Shown piece by piece: positions 46,465 to 58,020 of a stretch of DNA of 64,000 nt. The stretch's first letter is position 1. Each line of letters opens with the position of its first letter. The DNA is taken from contig NC_081405.1 in NCBI RefSeq assembly GCF_030272615.1, forward strand, positions 575,777,752 to 575,841,751, read 5' to 3'. The translations under genes and the position numbers were made by a program. Under the pieces are notes generated by a model that saw only the letters and a program-made list of their open reading frames with translations, did no database searches and was not told the DNA's origin. Source of the stretch: Cryptomeria japonica. Its lineage: Eukaryota > Streptophyta > Pinopsida > Cupressales > Cupressaceae.

Positions 46465-47847
46465 TGCAACAAAAATGGAAAGAGCACAAAGAGAGGCACA
46501 ATCACACAAGACACCCCCCCAAATTCACTCAATCAAGGAACCCCCCCCAAAAGTGATGATTTGGCACTTTATAATTAGTGCGTATACAATGGGCCACTTG
46601 CAAAAAATGGCAAAGTGGACTTCTGATTTACAATTTTACAACTACCTCAATAAGGCCAAAAGAGACTCAAACTGATAATGCAAGAGATCTAACTAAGATC
46701 GAAGCAATTTACAAGTACCTAATAGGCCAAATAAGACCAATATCTGAAAGTACAATTTCCACTCAAAATCTTTGAAATCTTATCATAGATTATGAAAGTA
46801 GACAAAAAAATATGCACTTTCAAAAAAAACGACACCTGAAAAGGAGGTCGTATGAGCTCAAACGAGGCCTTTGAAGTTGTAGAATTGAGGATTGGACAGG
46901 TACAGCTGAGAGAATCCAAAAGTTCTGAAAACCCTATGCACCAAAATCAAAAAATAACCACACCACTGCGAAGATCATAAAATTTTAGCCCATTTCAAAA
47001 AAAATTGCACTAAAAAAGGAGCAAAAATGAGCAAGATATGGCCTTTCAAAGTTGGACTACAAAATTGAAAAGCTCAATGGAGGGGTCAAATTTTTTTCAA
47101 AAAGCTACTGATGTGGCACTGACGTCAGCAATTCACTGTGTTAAATTTGATGGCCATATGATCATCACGAAAACTTTGCCTCCCTGCTGACTGGGCGTCC
47201 GTACTATACGGACTACTGACTGGGCAGATGATTATGCAGGTGACTATGCAGTACGGCTGACAGGGCATATGGATCTGACGTAGCAGATAGAGGTGTATAG
47301 TTTTGCCCACAGGCTAGTGGCCGCCTGCCAGGTGGCAGATGTGGGGCCACCTATTTTAGTGGTCACTGGCGGAGGATGGTGTCGTCGGGGGCGGGAGAGA
47401 CCGGCGGGGCCGGTGTCGAGGGGACAAGTGGCGGGCCGGGAGCTGAGGCGACTGACGGGAGATGTGACCGGCCGACGGAGGTGGTGACGGGTGACATCTG
47501 TGTGGGAGGTACACTGCAGCGGGGGTGGGAGGACGCGTCAGCGGCAAGTACGGGCGTGCAACACCTGCGACACGTAGGTACAAACTGCACGGGGGGGATC
47601 TGCGGACCCCACAAAAACAGCACAAAAAAAAAAATTTGACTTTTTTTTTTTTTTTTTGATCGCTATTTTTTTTTCGAAAAATTTTTCACTTTTTTTTTTG
47701 AAAAATTATTTTTTATGGAAACGGCCTCCTGGATTCAACGGTGATGTCGAAAATGCTGTATGACACCCCCAAAAAATGAAGATCCCCAAATTTGAAAATG
47801 GAAGCCTTCCACGATGTCTCCAAAAACCAATCAATGAAGCCCCAATA
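46465..47847 (-). other. Leader of the full-length copia element, with a GC-rich island
   Basis: About 1.4 kb between primer site and gag. Near the LTR come long A-runs (minus strand, 47625-47710), then a GC-rich island (about 47330-47610) unlike the AT-rich surroundings. The island is open in several frames on both strands (86-89 codons) simply because it lacks AT-rich stops. No domain was recognised. The rest is AT-rich and noncoding. Confidence 0.6.
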
Positions 47848-47859
47848 GCTTTGATACCA
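47848..47859 (-). other. Primer-binding site of the full-length copia element
   Basis: On the minus strand TGGTATCAAAGC directly adjoins the LTR. It is complementary to the 3' end of plant initiator methionine tRNA, the usual primer for copia elements. Confidence 0.9.
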
Positions 47860-48309
47860 TGTAGGATTTTGTCTAGATCAAGGGCACAATGAAAAGCATA
47901 AAAAGAGACAAAAGAATGACAAGAACAAACTGTATTCTCATCAATATGCAAAAATGATCAACTGGATTAACCAATACAATGAATATAGGCCTGCTTATAT
48001 AAGCAAGGCCATATGGATGTATGAGCACACAAATATGACATGTGGCACAATGAGAAACAAGGGTAGGTAAGAAATACTAGGGGTAGGTAGAAGAAATAAT
48101 ATAATATTCCACAAGAGGTGGATGACCCACTGATTGTGGAGTGTAACAGCAAAATAAGACCACAAAAGGTGGAATTTCTCCTACAAGCTCTATCCCTATG
48201 TGCACACTTCCCTAAGTGTCTCAAATCCAAACTACGAAGAGATGCATTATCCTAAGTTAACTTAAGTAAGTGTAATAATATCCAAAATGAATATTTATTT
48301 ACACCAACA
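47860..48309 (-). repeat. 5' LTR of the full-length copia element (450 bp)
   Basis: It matches the 3' LTR at all but about 11 positions. A TATATAAG box, part of the palindrome 'gcttatataagc' (47993-48004), is suitably placed as the promoter for minus-strand transcription. Confidence 0.95.
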
Positions 48310-48314
48310 CTCCT

Positions 48315-48546
48315 ACCTACTTAGGCACCTAACGTTGTTTCTCATTGGGCCACATGTCATGATTGTGTGTTCACATATCCATGGCCTTTCCTTTATAAGA
48401 AATCTCATTTTATATTACATGTAATGATGCAATTGATAGTATTTTCATCTTGATTAGAATACAATTTATTCTTATCAATATTTTGTTTCTTTTTTTTGCT
48501 ATCCATTGTGCTCTAGATCTTGGCTATATTTGGAAAAAAATCCCTT
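48315..48546 (+). repeat. Older copia LTR (+), right half
   Basis: It continues the LTR broken at 41674. It shows 'tttctcattgggccacatgt', 'cctttcctttataagaaa' and 'gaatacaatttattcttatc', all parallel to the nested element's LTR. It ends just before a TGGTATCAGAGCC primer site at 48549. Confidence 0.75.
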
Positions 48547-49136
48547 TATGGTATCAGAGCCATTAGAGTGTCACTGCATTGTCATTTTGGAGATATTTTG
48601 GAGAAATTCATTTTCAAATCTAGAGTCCTAATTTTTATGGCTAGGGCATTCAGTGCCCTAGTCCTAAATCAGGACCAGGGAATACCACACCCTTGTCTTC
48701 CTAAGTAGGCCCTAAATTGGGGATTCACAATAGGCATTTCATTTGAGTGGAAAATTTAGTCTTGTGTCAACCTATTCTAAAAATTAATTTTATAAATTTG
48801 GATGGTCAAATATAAAAGGATGCATGCCCCTCTCATTTTAAGGCTAACCAAAATCAAGATCTTAATTATAGTTTAGCAAATACAAGTGAGAAAGCAATCA
48901 ATCATTCATCAAACATTGGAGCAACAATGAAGTCAAGTTCAATTATTGAAGATGACATCCGTGATCAATGTTTTATGAAGACATCCTACATGAAACCTTA
49001 AAACATTTGTGTGAAGGTCAAACAAAATTTTATCAAGGTATACATTATTGTTTCAAGCATTTCAACATTTCTCTAAAAAGGAATGTATTTTATTCAATTT
49101 TTTCATTACATTTATCAATTCTATACATGGTTAATT
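48547..49136 (+). mobile_element. Primer site and leader of the older copia element, truncated
   Basis: TGGTATCAGAGCC (48549-48561) is an iMet-type primer-binding site, followed by about 570 bp of noncoding leader. No gag follows: at about 49137 the sequence changes to the duplicated RING flank. The leader holds a near-perfect palindrome 'tagggcattcagtgcccta' and one GGACCAGGG...CCACACCC word also found in the E2 LTR. Confidence 0.65.
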
Positions 49137-50014
49137 ATAAATTCTAGTTTTTTCTTATTAGTTCCTATCAAGGCAGGATACTATTACATTCAGTGACCAC
49201 AATATTTTAATTAATTTAGACATTTAATTGAAAGTTTTGAACAAGAATCTATAATATAAGTTTAATTTTTATTATATATATATATATATATATATAATTT
49301 CTATTGATACGATTAAAATTCTAATTTCAAAAAAAAAAAAAAACTTTTTAGATTTAATTTAATTAATAAAGTGTCAGGATACCCAACGTTTGTACAAATG
49401 AGACAGACCCACCTTAAAGCAATAGGTACATTATTATTACATCGTATATCATCGATTTCTATTTGTTGTTTTCAATGTATCATTGATTTCTATCTGTTCG
49501 CATTTTTAAAAGAAAATTGTCGAATTTTTATTCCTTTAATTCCGTACATACCTACATTTACTACCTAGCAAAAAGTGGTAACTATTAAATTATTCTAGAA
49601 ATCGCGACTATAAAATAGGTACAATAATTATCTTTTATAGTTTGAAGTTGCTTATAATCTATCTCCTTTTTTAATCAAGATATTCAATAATTCATAACAC
49701 GTAGACTTTAATATTTGTCAAAGATAAAATATATTCTATATTTTTTTCATATAATTTTTTATTTAATGAGATTTCTATTTTTATTTAGTTTATATTTTAT
49801 ATGCTAAATAATTTTATTATTATGATTTTTTTAGAAGTTTGAAAATTTTCATATAATTAAAATTTGATTATATATAAAGGAGAAGAACATTAATTGTCTT
49901 AAATAAATATTTTAATCTTTATATAATTAATATAGTTATAATCATATTAAATATATCTAATATTAATGTAGATGTAAATCTAATATTAAGTTAAAGAATA
50001 GATAAATAAATATG
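49137..50014. repeat. Third copy of the RING 3' flank
   Basis: Collinear with 38824-39475. It is longer here because of an (AT)n tract (49275-49297) and an insertion of roughly 240 bp around 49330-49570. The RING coding part of this unit is not present; copia leader sequence lies immediately to the left. Confidence 0.8.
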
Positions 50015-50719
50015 AGTTGTACACATAATATTTAATTAATTTTAATATATGTTTACGTGGAAAGTAAAAAAAATGGCTCTGCAACTTGGCAGATATGTGA
50101 ATGACCGAGCAGGTGATAAGGGGGGAGAATATACGATGGGATTGCTTCAACATCTGGTAGGGTTCCCCTTTGGCAAGAACAACCCTGGGAAACAATGAAA
50201 ACTAATAAGACCATCAGGACAGAAAAGCAATGGGCTACTAGGGCAGTTGAAGACTATACGTTTTGATACCACGACAAACAACGCCCAAACTAGGGTAGGA
50301 TCCACGAGTTGGTTGTCAATCATCCACATGCTAGGGAAGTTTTGGCACATAACCATTCGAGGACTGTGGTAGTGGGAAAGAGAGTTGCTAGGGCAGAGAT
50401 GAAGGCAGTCAGGATGATGGATCAACCACAAATGTGGGGGATAATAATCACCTCACAAATTCCTAGCTGCGCCACCAAGGCAAATAGGATACCACTGGGC
50501 TCTCGAATAAATTCAGGCCTTGGAGGATACATCTGTAAGCCACAATAGATAGCATGCCCATTTACCAATAGAATGGAGGGTTAGGTTAGACCCGCAAAAA
50601 ATGGAGGAAGGCCAATGCCATTATATGGCCCTAAATTCATCAAAACGGTCCCGGTCTTGAAGCGGGGCAATTTTCCACAGAAGGTTGTAAGAAATTAGGA
50701 TGACCTAGCGGCAAAAAAT

Positions 50720-51420
50720 CTTGATCCAGAGCCCATCAAAATCAATTTTCCTACAAAAGAAAAGGATTTAAGCAAGTACTACAGAGGGCACGACCTCTTT
50801 GCAAGATGGGGAGGGAACAACCTACCAATCGAAGAAATTGTAGATTGGTGGAAAATAAAATTCCACAGCTAGGTAAGTATAACAACCCTAGTAAACAACT
50901 TTATATATATAGAATGCCATGATAAATCTATGATGGCCAAGCTTCTACATGAAGATTATGTTTTTTACAAAGGCATAAATTTTAACTTCATTGATTGGCA
51001 ACTGAAGTTTGATTCTAAAAGATTTAAATTTGAAATGGAACCAAAATGGATAGAAATCCACAATGTTCCTGTAGAATTAATGCATGCTAAAATCCTTATA
51101 GAAATTGGTGAAAGTCTGGGCAAATTCATAAATGTCGAAAAAAATTGGTCGGATAGCTCAGACATAAAAATGCTAATAGAATTCAACAAAGCTAAGGGAA
51201 CCTAAAAACTATAATCTTAGAAATAACCGATGGCATATATACTCTAAAACCAGTATGGTTTAATGGCCAGTAGTAGAAGATTTAGCCTTCTGTAAGAGGT
51301 CAAACCATAATTGTCAGAAGCTGCAAGCATCGGTTTTGGATAAAATTGTAGCTTCAAATGGGAAATTAGACATACAATTTAATGTTAACAAGGGTGGATT
51401 TACTATAAACACTGGCCAGC
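50720..51420 (+). pseudogene. LINE ORF1 remnant (DUF4283-like nucleic-acid-binding region)
   Basis: Fragments read INFPTKEKDLSKYYRGHDLF, IEEIVDWWKIKF and MMAKLLHEDYVFYKGINFNF, followed by the Trp-rich PKWIEIHNVPVELMHAKILI and EIGESLGKFINVEKN. This order is typical of plant L1 ORF1, which binds the element RNA. Stops lie at about 50873 and 51203. No zinc knuckle could be confirmed downstream. Confidence 0.65.
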
Positions 51421-52039
51421 AAAGGATTTAGACTACCCCAACAATGCCTCCTTTCCCGGTCTTGGGAAACAGTAATGACAGAACCCTAGAAACCCAGACT
51501 TATAATAATGAAGAGAAAATCCAAGTTGAATCGAACAAGGTTAGAGAAAACCTAATGGGTAAAATAGCTAAGGAATATGTAGACAAAATAGTCATTGATA
51601 CCCCATAGAAATTGGTAGAAAATGATAATATCCCCATTATAGAATAGGTTCAATCCCCCAATAGAACACCCCAATTGATCGACAACCCTAATGAGGATGC
51701 TCAAGAAGATATAACCACAAACTTCACCACTCTGGAAGATTCTCCTATTGTGGAATTGTTGAATGTAAATGAAGAAAGATTTCATTATCAAGGAACAAAT
51801 CAATATGCAGGTAACAGACAATAACAAAATAGTAGAGAGAAGCCCAACCAATCCACAAAATACAGGTATCCTCCAAACAAGAAGTGAGAGACCAACTCCT
51901 GATTGTGGAAAAACTTTGAGCAACAAAAGAGACAGGAAGTATTTTTTAGACAAAAGAAAGATGGACGGGGATGTGGAGGGGCAAGCCAAAATAACAACAC
52001 TATTGGGGCAAGGAAAATCTTGCCATCCCCTAGCAGAGG

Positions 52040-53287
52040 TATAAACATACTTACCTGGAATGTTAGGGGTTTGGGAGCCCCTAATAAATAGAGACTGATT
52101 AAGAGAAGTATACTGAAATCTACCATGGATATAGTTTTGATACAAGAAATAAAACTAAGCAAGAGTGATATAGATAATTTTAGCAGAAAATTTACCCAAT
52201 GGCAAATGGAAGCTGTGGAATCTATAGTGGAATTGGGGGGACTAGGTATAATGTGGCAAAAAAGTACGGTTACATTCACATGTCAATCCAAAATTAAAAA
52301 TTGGATGGCTGGCAGAGTCAAAACCCTTAGTCTTAACCTTGAGTTTATAATTATTAATGTTTATGGCCCAATCCCAACAGAAAAGAAAATTTTAGTGTGG
52401 TAGGAAATTAAATATTACTTAAGGATGTAGGATGGAAAACACATCATAATAGGTGGTGAATTCAACACTATCTTATACTCATTGGATAAAAGCGGTGGTA
52501 AAACAAACATAAAACAATCACAAAGAGACTTCGGTAACTATATAAACAACAATAACTTATACAAAATCAAAATAGATACTAGTTTCTACACATGGAATAA
52601 CAGGAGAAAAGAGTTCACTAACATCACAGAAACACTTGATAGATTCTTCTTTAAGGGATATCTAACCGATTTCTATACAGAACTAAAAATTACAGTATTA
52701 CCTTGGTCAGGCTCTGATCACTTCTTGGTACCCTTAGAACCTGTGGGGGAAACAAAGAAAATGGGATATCCCTTTAAGTTCGAGAGAATGTGGTTTACAA
52801 ACGAAGACTTCCTCCCCAACATACAAAAATGGTGGAAGCAAAGCACCTTTGTAGGATCAAAATTATTTTGTCTGGTCTCTAAGATGAAAGAGATTAAGAA
52901 GAAGTTATTAGGCTGGATCAAAGAGAAATTTAAAAACATCTTTGAAGAAAAGTCAAGAATTGAGAATGAACTGGAGATAATAAACACTGATGTGATGAAA
53001 AATGGGATGACTTCTGAGACATATGAAGCTGAGAAAAGGATCCTATTTGAATATGAAAGCATTTTGGCCAGAGAAGAGATATACTGGAAACAAAAATCTC
53101 GAGAATTATGGCTAGAAGATGGGGTTGAAACATCAAATGATTTCACAACAATATTAAATTTAAAGAACAACAAACAAAATCACCCAAATCACCAATAACA
53201 GTGGTCAGATCATAATGGACCAAGATCAAATTGCAAAAGATTCAATCATGTATTTTGAAAACATCCTCAACAATTGGGAACACTAAA
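52040..53287 (+). pseudogene. LINE ORF2, endonuclease and RT N-terminus
   Basis: The AP-type endonuclease shows ILTWNVRGLGAPNK (52047), VLIQEIKLSKSD (52134), IINVYGPIPTEKK and SGSDHFLVPL (52709). The usual GDFN reads GEFN (52455-52466), a change at a catalytic Asp. Helical linker: KEIKKKLLGWIKEKFKNIFE; then EIYWKQKSRELWLEDGVETS. A frameshift lies near 53150. The frame then runs QDQIAKDSIMYFENILNNWE up to the insertion point of the chromovirus. Confidence 0.85.
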
Positions 53288-54031
53288 TGTTAAGGGACTT
53301 TTTCCCATGGAAATAAATTCCAATAAATATAATTAGATGAATGTAATTATGAACATTATTATAGTTATGAAAGGGTGTGATTTTTTGGTAACCACCCTAT
53401 GACATTATATAAATCTGTGAATTAATAAAGAAGGGTACACAGATAGGGAGGGAGAAAATAATAGAAGCAAAAGATATTGAAAGAAGTAAAAGCGAGAGGA
53501 TAGTTAAGCTCTGGTGGTTGGGCATTGAGCATTGGAGAAGGGGCATACAGTGTGTGTCCAACTCAGGGTACATCATACACCTAGGAGTGTCCTGGCCAGG
53601 GCTATGTTTATTTCATGTTGTGAAGACATGTGGGGTTTTGTGTAAGAACCGTGTCCTCCTGGAGTGCTTCCTTGCCTGGAAAACCCTAGGCCTATAACTA
53701 ATCCTCTACGTGTGGGTAAACAACCTCTCCATGATTTATAGATATGTATTAATCAATTTTATTTACAATCATTGCCCTAATGTTTCACTGCTACAAATTG
53801 TTATCTAAATGTTTTATTATTTATTATTGATGTACATTCATCTTTAATATAATTATTCTATAAATGTTTTGAAGGTTAATTCAATATAAAATAATATAAA
53901 TTTTATGAGTGATCAGTTTATCATTCCCTTGAATAATTACTTTTGGTTAATTAAATTAGGTTTAACTTAATATTTGATTTATTTAATCCACTGCAAATAC
54001 TTAATAAGTCATAGGGGAAAAGACCCTTACA
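53288..54031 (+). repeat. 5' LTR of the chromovirus (744 bp)
   Basis: Starts TGTTAAGGGAC and ends CCCTTACA. A TATATAAAT box lies at 53406. Divergence from the 3' LTR looks like several percent, more than in the copia element at 41675. Confidence 0.93.
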
Positions 54032-54033
54032 TT

Positions 54034-54046
54034 TGGTATCAGAGCC
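54034..54046 (+). other. Primer-binding site of the chromovirus
   Basis: TGGTATCAGAGCC, complementary to initiator methionine tRNA, lies 2 bp after the LTR. Confidence 0.9.
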
Positions 54047-54973
54047 AAATCAATCTTGAGAGCATGTACAAGATGATTCAATTTTATTTGACTCTGTTGC
54101 TAAACATTTATCTTCCCTGTCTTACACAATGGAAAATAAAATCTTCAAGACAATAAAATAGTAGTTTCTTTTTTACTTTAGGTTTTGATTCAAGATTATT
54201 AGACTCCCTAGAAATCATTTACGAAAGTATTTACCATCACATTTTTGTTACTGAATATGACTTTATGAGTGGATTACTTCTCATTAAGAAATAATTAGTA
54301 ATAGAATAGGCCAAATTTTAAACATCTTTAAATGTAAATATGGTAAATTATGTGAGAAAAAGTAACCATTCTTAGTAGACAGTAACTTTTAGGTAACCCT
54401 TTGTATGCTTTTTTTTAAAGAGGGAGGAATAGGAAGATTTGGGAGATAAACCTTAGATTACACATAATCTATCAATCTTTTAGAATTAAAATTATATTTT
54501 AGTTTGTTGTATGTATTAAATTATTATTTTTTTTAATTTTTATTTTAAACCAATGACATTTATTTTAAGTTTATTTATGTTTTATTTTTATTTATTTTTT
54601 ATTTATTTTCTATGAGTATCTAACAAAAACCTTGGATTTCATAGAGAGAGAGAGAGAGATCCGCATCAACTTTGCCTTTTGCAACTCTCTGAGGGCATTA
54701 AATCAGATGATGCATTTCTATCCCTTGTTCTAGAATTATTTTCACTAGTTCCTTGCTGGATTCCCAACTTGATATTTGTTGGTCTTAATAGAAATAAATC
54801 TAAATTTTCTTGTAAGGAAAATAAATTACTTAAGCAAAGGAAGTACATTTGAAAACATATGCATCTTTAAATAATTGAAACAACTCTAAGCTAGAGAATC
54901 TCCTTAAGACAAAAATTTTGTAAAGACCTTAGGAACCAAAAAAAAAAAAAAAAAGAGGAATTGACCCATCATA
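54047..54973 (+). other. Chromovirus leader
   Basis: AT-rich untranslated region ending in an A-run (54938-54953) just before the gag ATG. It contains a short (AG)n tract near 54645. Nothing else was recognised. Confidence 0.6.
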
Positions 54974-56140
54974 ATGGCTTCAGAAAATGACCGAAAAGCT
55001 TACGAAGACCTAGCGAGAACCAATCAAGTCCTACTAAATGAAATCGCCAAACTAGCAGCTCAAGTCAATCCACTTAAGAAGGAATCTATAGAACGAATCA
55101 AACAACAAGAGATATCAATCTCAGAGAGCAAGAAAAGTTCTCGATCAACATATCATCAAAACAATAGAAATGAAAAACATAGAACAAAAATTAAATGATG
55201 ACGAGAATCATTCGAAGAGAGTGACACTTCCAAATCAAACAAATCTGACACTTGTGAATCAGAATCCTCAGAAAATACATTTAGCAAACAATCACAACGA
55301 GAATTAGATAATTTTGCCCGTAAAATCAAGCTACCTAAATATAGTTGTGACACTTGTATAGGATAGGAAGCAGAGCAGTGGTTGACTAACCTAGAAAGAT
55401 ATTTTGACTTACAAAACACAAGTACCTATGCTAGAACAAAGATCACCACCTACCAATTGAGAAGTAGTGCATTAAATTGGTGGCAAGATACAATTAGATC
55501 TTTAAAGCTATGAATTGATAGAACAAAATGGTCACAATTTAAAAAATTATTTCAATAGAACTATCTTTCTGATTACTTTTTACAAGAAAAGAAGAATGAA
55601 TTTTTTGAATTGAAACAAAGGCTACAAACTGTAAGTGAATATAAACAAAACTTTGAAAGACTTAATAGATTTATACCATTCATAGAAGGACATGATCGTG
55701 TTGTTAGATTTGTCAATGGTTTGATATGAATACCAAGCTCAAGTATGGTGCGGCAAGCCAGTATCAGTAGATGAAGCTGCACAAATTTCAAAAAAATTTG
55801 AAAATTATCATCAAATTTCAAGACAAAAAAGAGAAAATCGCAAAAGAAATAGGGAAGGATCACATAAGGAAACTTTCAAACAAGGAAGACAATATTCCAA
55901 CCAAAATACCGTTCAGTGTAGATCCACCAATATGTCCCATTTCAACAAAGACCACAAAACATTATCAAGAATTCAATGTTGGGCTTGTGGTGAAAATCAT
56001 CTTCAGCGAAATTATCCTCAAATGCACCCTTATTGTGGGAAATGTGGCAAGAACCACCGTAAAAATGATTGTTTATGCAACCCCCAAAAACACCAAAATC
56101 AAGATAATAAGGTTTTCACCCCTTCCAACATGAAGATTTA
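54974..56140 (+). pseudogene. Chromovirus gag
   Basis: Begins MASENDRKAYEDLARTNQVL. The capsid segment (55380-55730) reads AEQWLTNLERYFDL, LRSSALNWWQDTIRSL, WSQFKKLFQ and SEYKQNFERLNRF. The nucleocapsid has paired cysteine boxes, CWACGENH and CGKCGKNHRKNDC (about 55980-56080); the first box is incomplete at its end. Several stops and frame changes occur (55197, 55366, 55513, 55730-55930). Confidence 0.85.
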
Positions 56141-58020
56141 TGCAGTTGTAGATATAGGTACGGTGCATTACCAACCTTCTTTAATTGAAATTAAAGGTTC
56201 TATAAATAATCATCTCATTGTTTTTCTTGTTGATTCAGGAAGTAGTCATAACTTTATTTCTCCTAGGGTTGTATCACAACTAAGGATTGCATCTAAATCA
56301 ATCGAACCTTTAGATGTCAAAATGGCAGATGGTAGAATAGTTAGACAAATAGGTGCAATTATTGAAAATTTAAAATTTGAATTAGACAAGCTTGTAACAT
56401 ATGATCATTTTCACATATTAAATCTAGGTACGTATGATGCTATTCTAGGTATGAGTTGGTTGGAGAAAAACAATGCTTTCCTAGGTTGTGAAAACAAATA
56501 GGTTATGCTAAACTCTAACATGGGGACATGTCACATTTTACAGGGTGAGAAAAGACCTCTTCACATTAAAACCATTTCAGCAATGCAAGTTAAGCGTAGT
56601 ACGAGGAAACATTGGAAAATATTTTGTGCTATGTTTTTCAAAACATGTGATAAATTTAAATTAGATATTAATATTAAACCTGTGGTGCAAGAATTTAAAG
56701 ATGTGTTTCCAGAAGAATTAAATAGGTTACCTCCTAAATGATCTGTAGAACATGCAATTGATCTAGTTCCTGGGGCAGAACTTGTCTCCAAAGCTCCCTA
56801 TCGATAGTCAATCCTTGAATTAACTGAACTAAAAATCCAATTAACACAACTATTTAAGGAAGGTAAGATAAGGCCAAGTGTCTGTCCATGGGGTGCACCA
56901 GTATTATTTGTTAAAAAGAAAGACGGGACCATGAGGTTATGCATAGATTATAGACAACTTAACAAATTAACCATAAAGAACAAGTACCCCTTGCCTTGAA
57001 TTGATGACCTCCTAGACCAATTACATGGTGCCAAATTCTTTTCCAAAATAGATATACGGTCAGGATACCATCAAATTAATATTAAAGAATCTGACATTTC
57101 CAAAATGGCATTTCAAACATGATATGGTCATTATGAATTTGTGGTAATGCATTTTGGGCTAACTAATGCACCTGCAACCTTTATGACCTTGATGCATGAT
57201 ATCTTCCGACCATTTCTAGATGTATTTGTTATCATCTTTTTGGATGACATATTAATATACTAAAAAAATGAGCAAGAACATGAGCAACATTTGAGGATGG
57301 TACTAGAGACCTTACAAAAACACAAATTATATGCCAAATTAAGCAAGTGTGAATTCTTTAATTCAGAGGTATCTTATTTAGGTCATATAGTTTCAGAAAA
57401 AGGTATTTCACCAGACCGTGCTAAGATTAAAGCAATTCAAGATTGGCCTATCCCCAAGGATGCTTACAAAGTAATAAGTTTCCTAGGATTATCTGGGTTC
57501 TATCGTCGGTTTGTTAAAAACTATTCAAAAATTGCTGCACCTTTAACCGACCTAACTAAGAAAGATCAAAATTATAAATGGATTGATGAATGTGATAAGG
57601 CTTTTGAAACATTAAAAACATTGCTAACAACTGCACCTATTCTTTGCACCCCAAATTTTGGCAAACCTTTTGTTGTGATTACAAATGCATGTGGGACAGG
57701 TATAGGTGGTGTTCTAATGCAGGATAACCAAGTTGTATGCTATGAATCAAGAAAATTATTACCTGCAGAAAGAAACTATCCTATTCATGATCCTGAATTA
57801 TTAGGGATTGTCCATGCCTTAAAGGTTTCATGACACTATTTATTGGGAAACAAGTTTATTTTGAAAACAGACCATCATAGTCTTCAACAGATATTTACTC
57901 AACCAACTTAACATGAGACAAAGAAGCTGGATGGAACTCTTAACTAAATATGATTTCACTATTGAGTATGTTCCTGGAAAAGAGAATGTAGTGGCAGATG
58001 CCCTAAGTTGAAAAAGATTA
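56141..58020 (+). pseudogene. Chromovirus protease, reverse transcriptase and RNase H
   Basis: The protease shows FLVDSGSSHNFIS (56225) and YDAILGMSWL. RT shows [47 protein letters not shown] and the catalytic FLDDILIY (57237). RNase H starts with PFVVITNACGTGIGGVL (57667), where Asn replaces the catalytic Asp; later come NYPIHDPELLGIVHAL and TDHHSL. Stops at about 56739, 56808, 56997, 57121, 57261 and 57831 break it. Confidence 0.9.

Larger units (their letters stand above)
41675..48309 (-). mobile_element. Full-length Ty1/copia retrotransposon with target duplication
   Basis: Two 450-bp LTRs (TGTTGG...CCTACA on the minus strand), an iMet-type primer-binding site, gag-protease-integrase-RT-RNase H order, a G-run polypurine tract, and perfect flanking CTCCT words (41670-41674 and 48310-48314). 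I count about 11 differences between the LTRs. All large coding segments share one frame, so only nonsense changes inactivate it. It lies inside an older related LTR in the opposite direction. Confidence 0.95.
50073..53287 (+). mobile_element. Second L1-type LINE, 5' part
   Basis: Contains the ORF1 remnant and the endonuclease plus start of RT. It continues at 60324 after the chromovirus insertion. The left edge is placed where the duplicated flank stops and a G-rich leader starts ('atggctctgcaacttggcag'); this is approximate. Confidence 0.75.

Noticed and set aside
47356-47639. Overlapping 86-89 codon frames on both strands in the copia leader
   Set aside because: They reflect the lack of AT-rich stop codons in a GC-rich island; no domain, and three mutually exclusive frames are equally open.
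48549-48561. TGGTATCAGAGCC and similar words (also 54034 and 47848) as tRNA fragments
   Set aside because: They are primer-binding sites next to LTR ends, not tRNA genes; no cloverleaf surrounds them.
51552-52279. Minus-strand frames of 160-200 codons opposite the second LINE
   Set aside because: Hydrophobic shadow frames of the plus-strand LINE endonuclease; the plus strand carries the recognised motifs.
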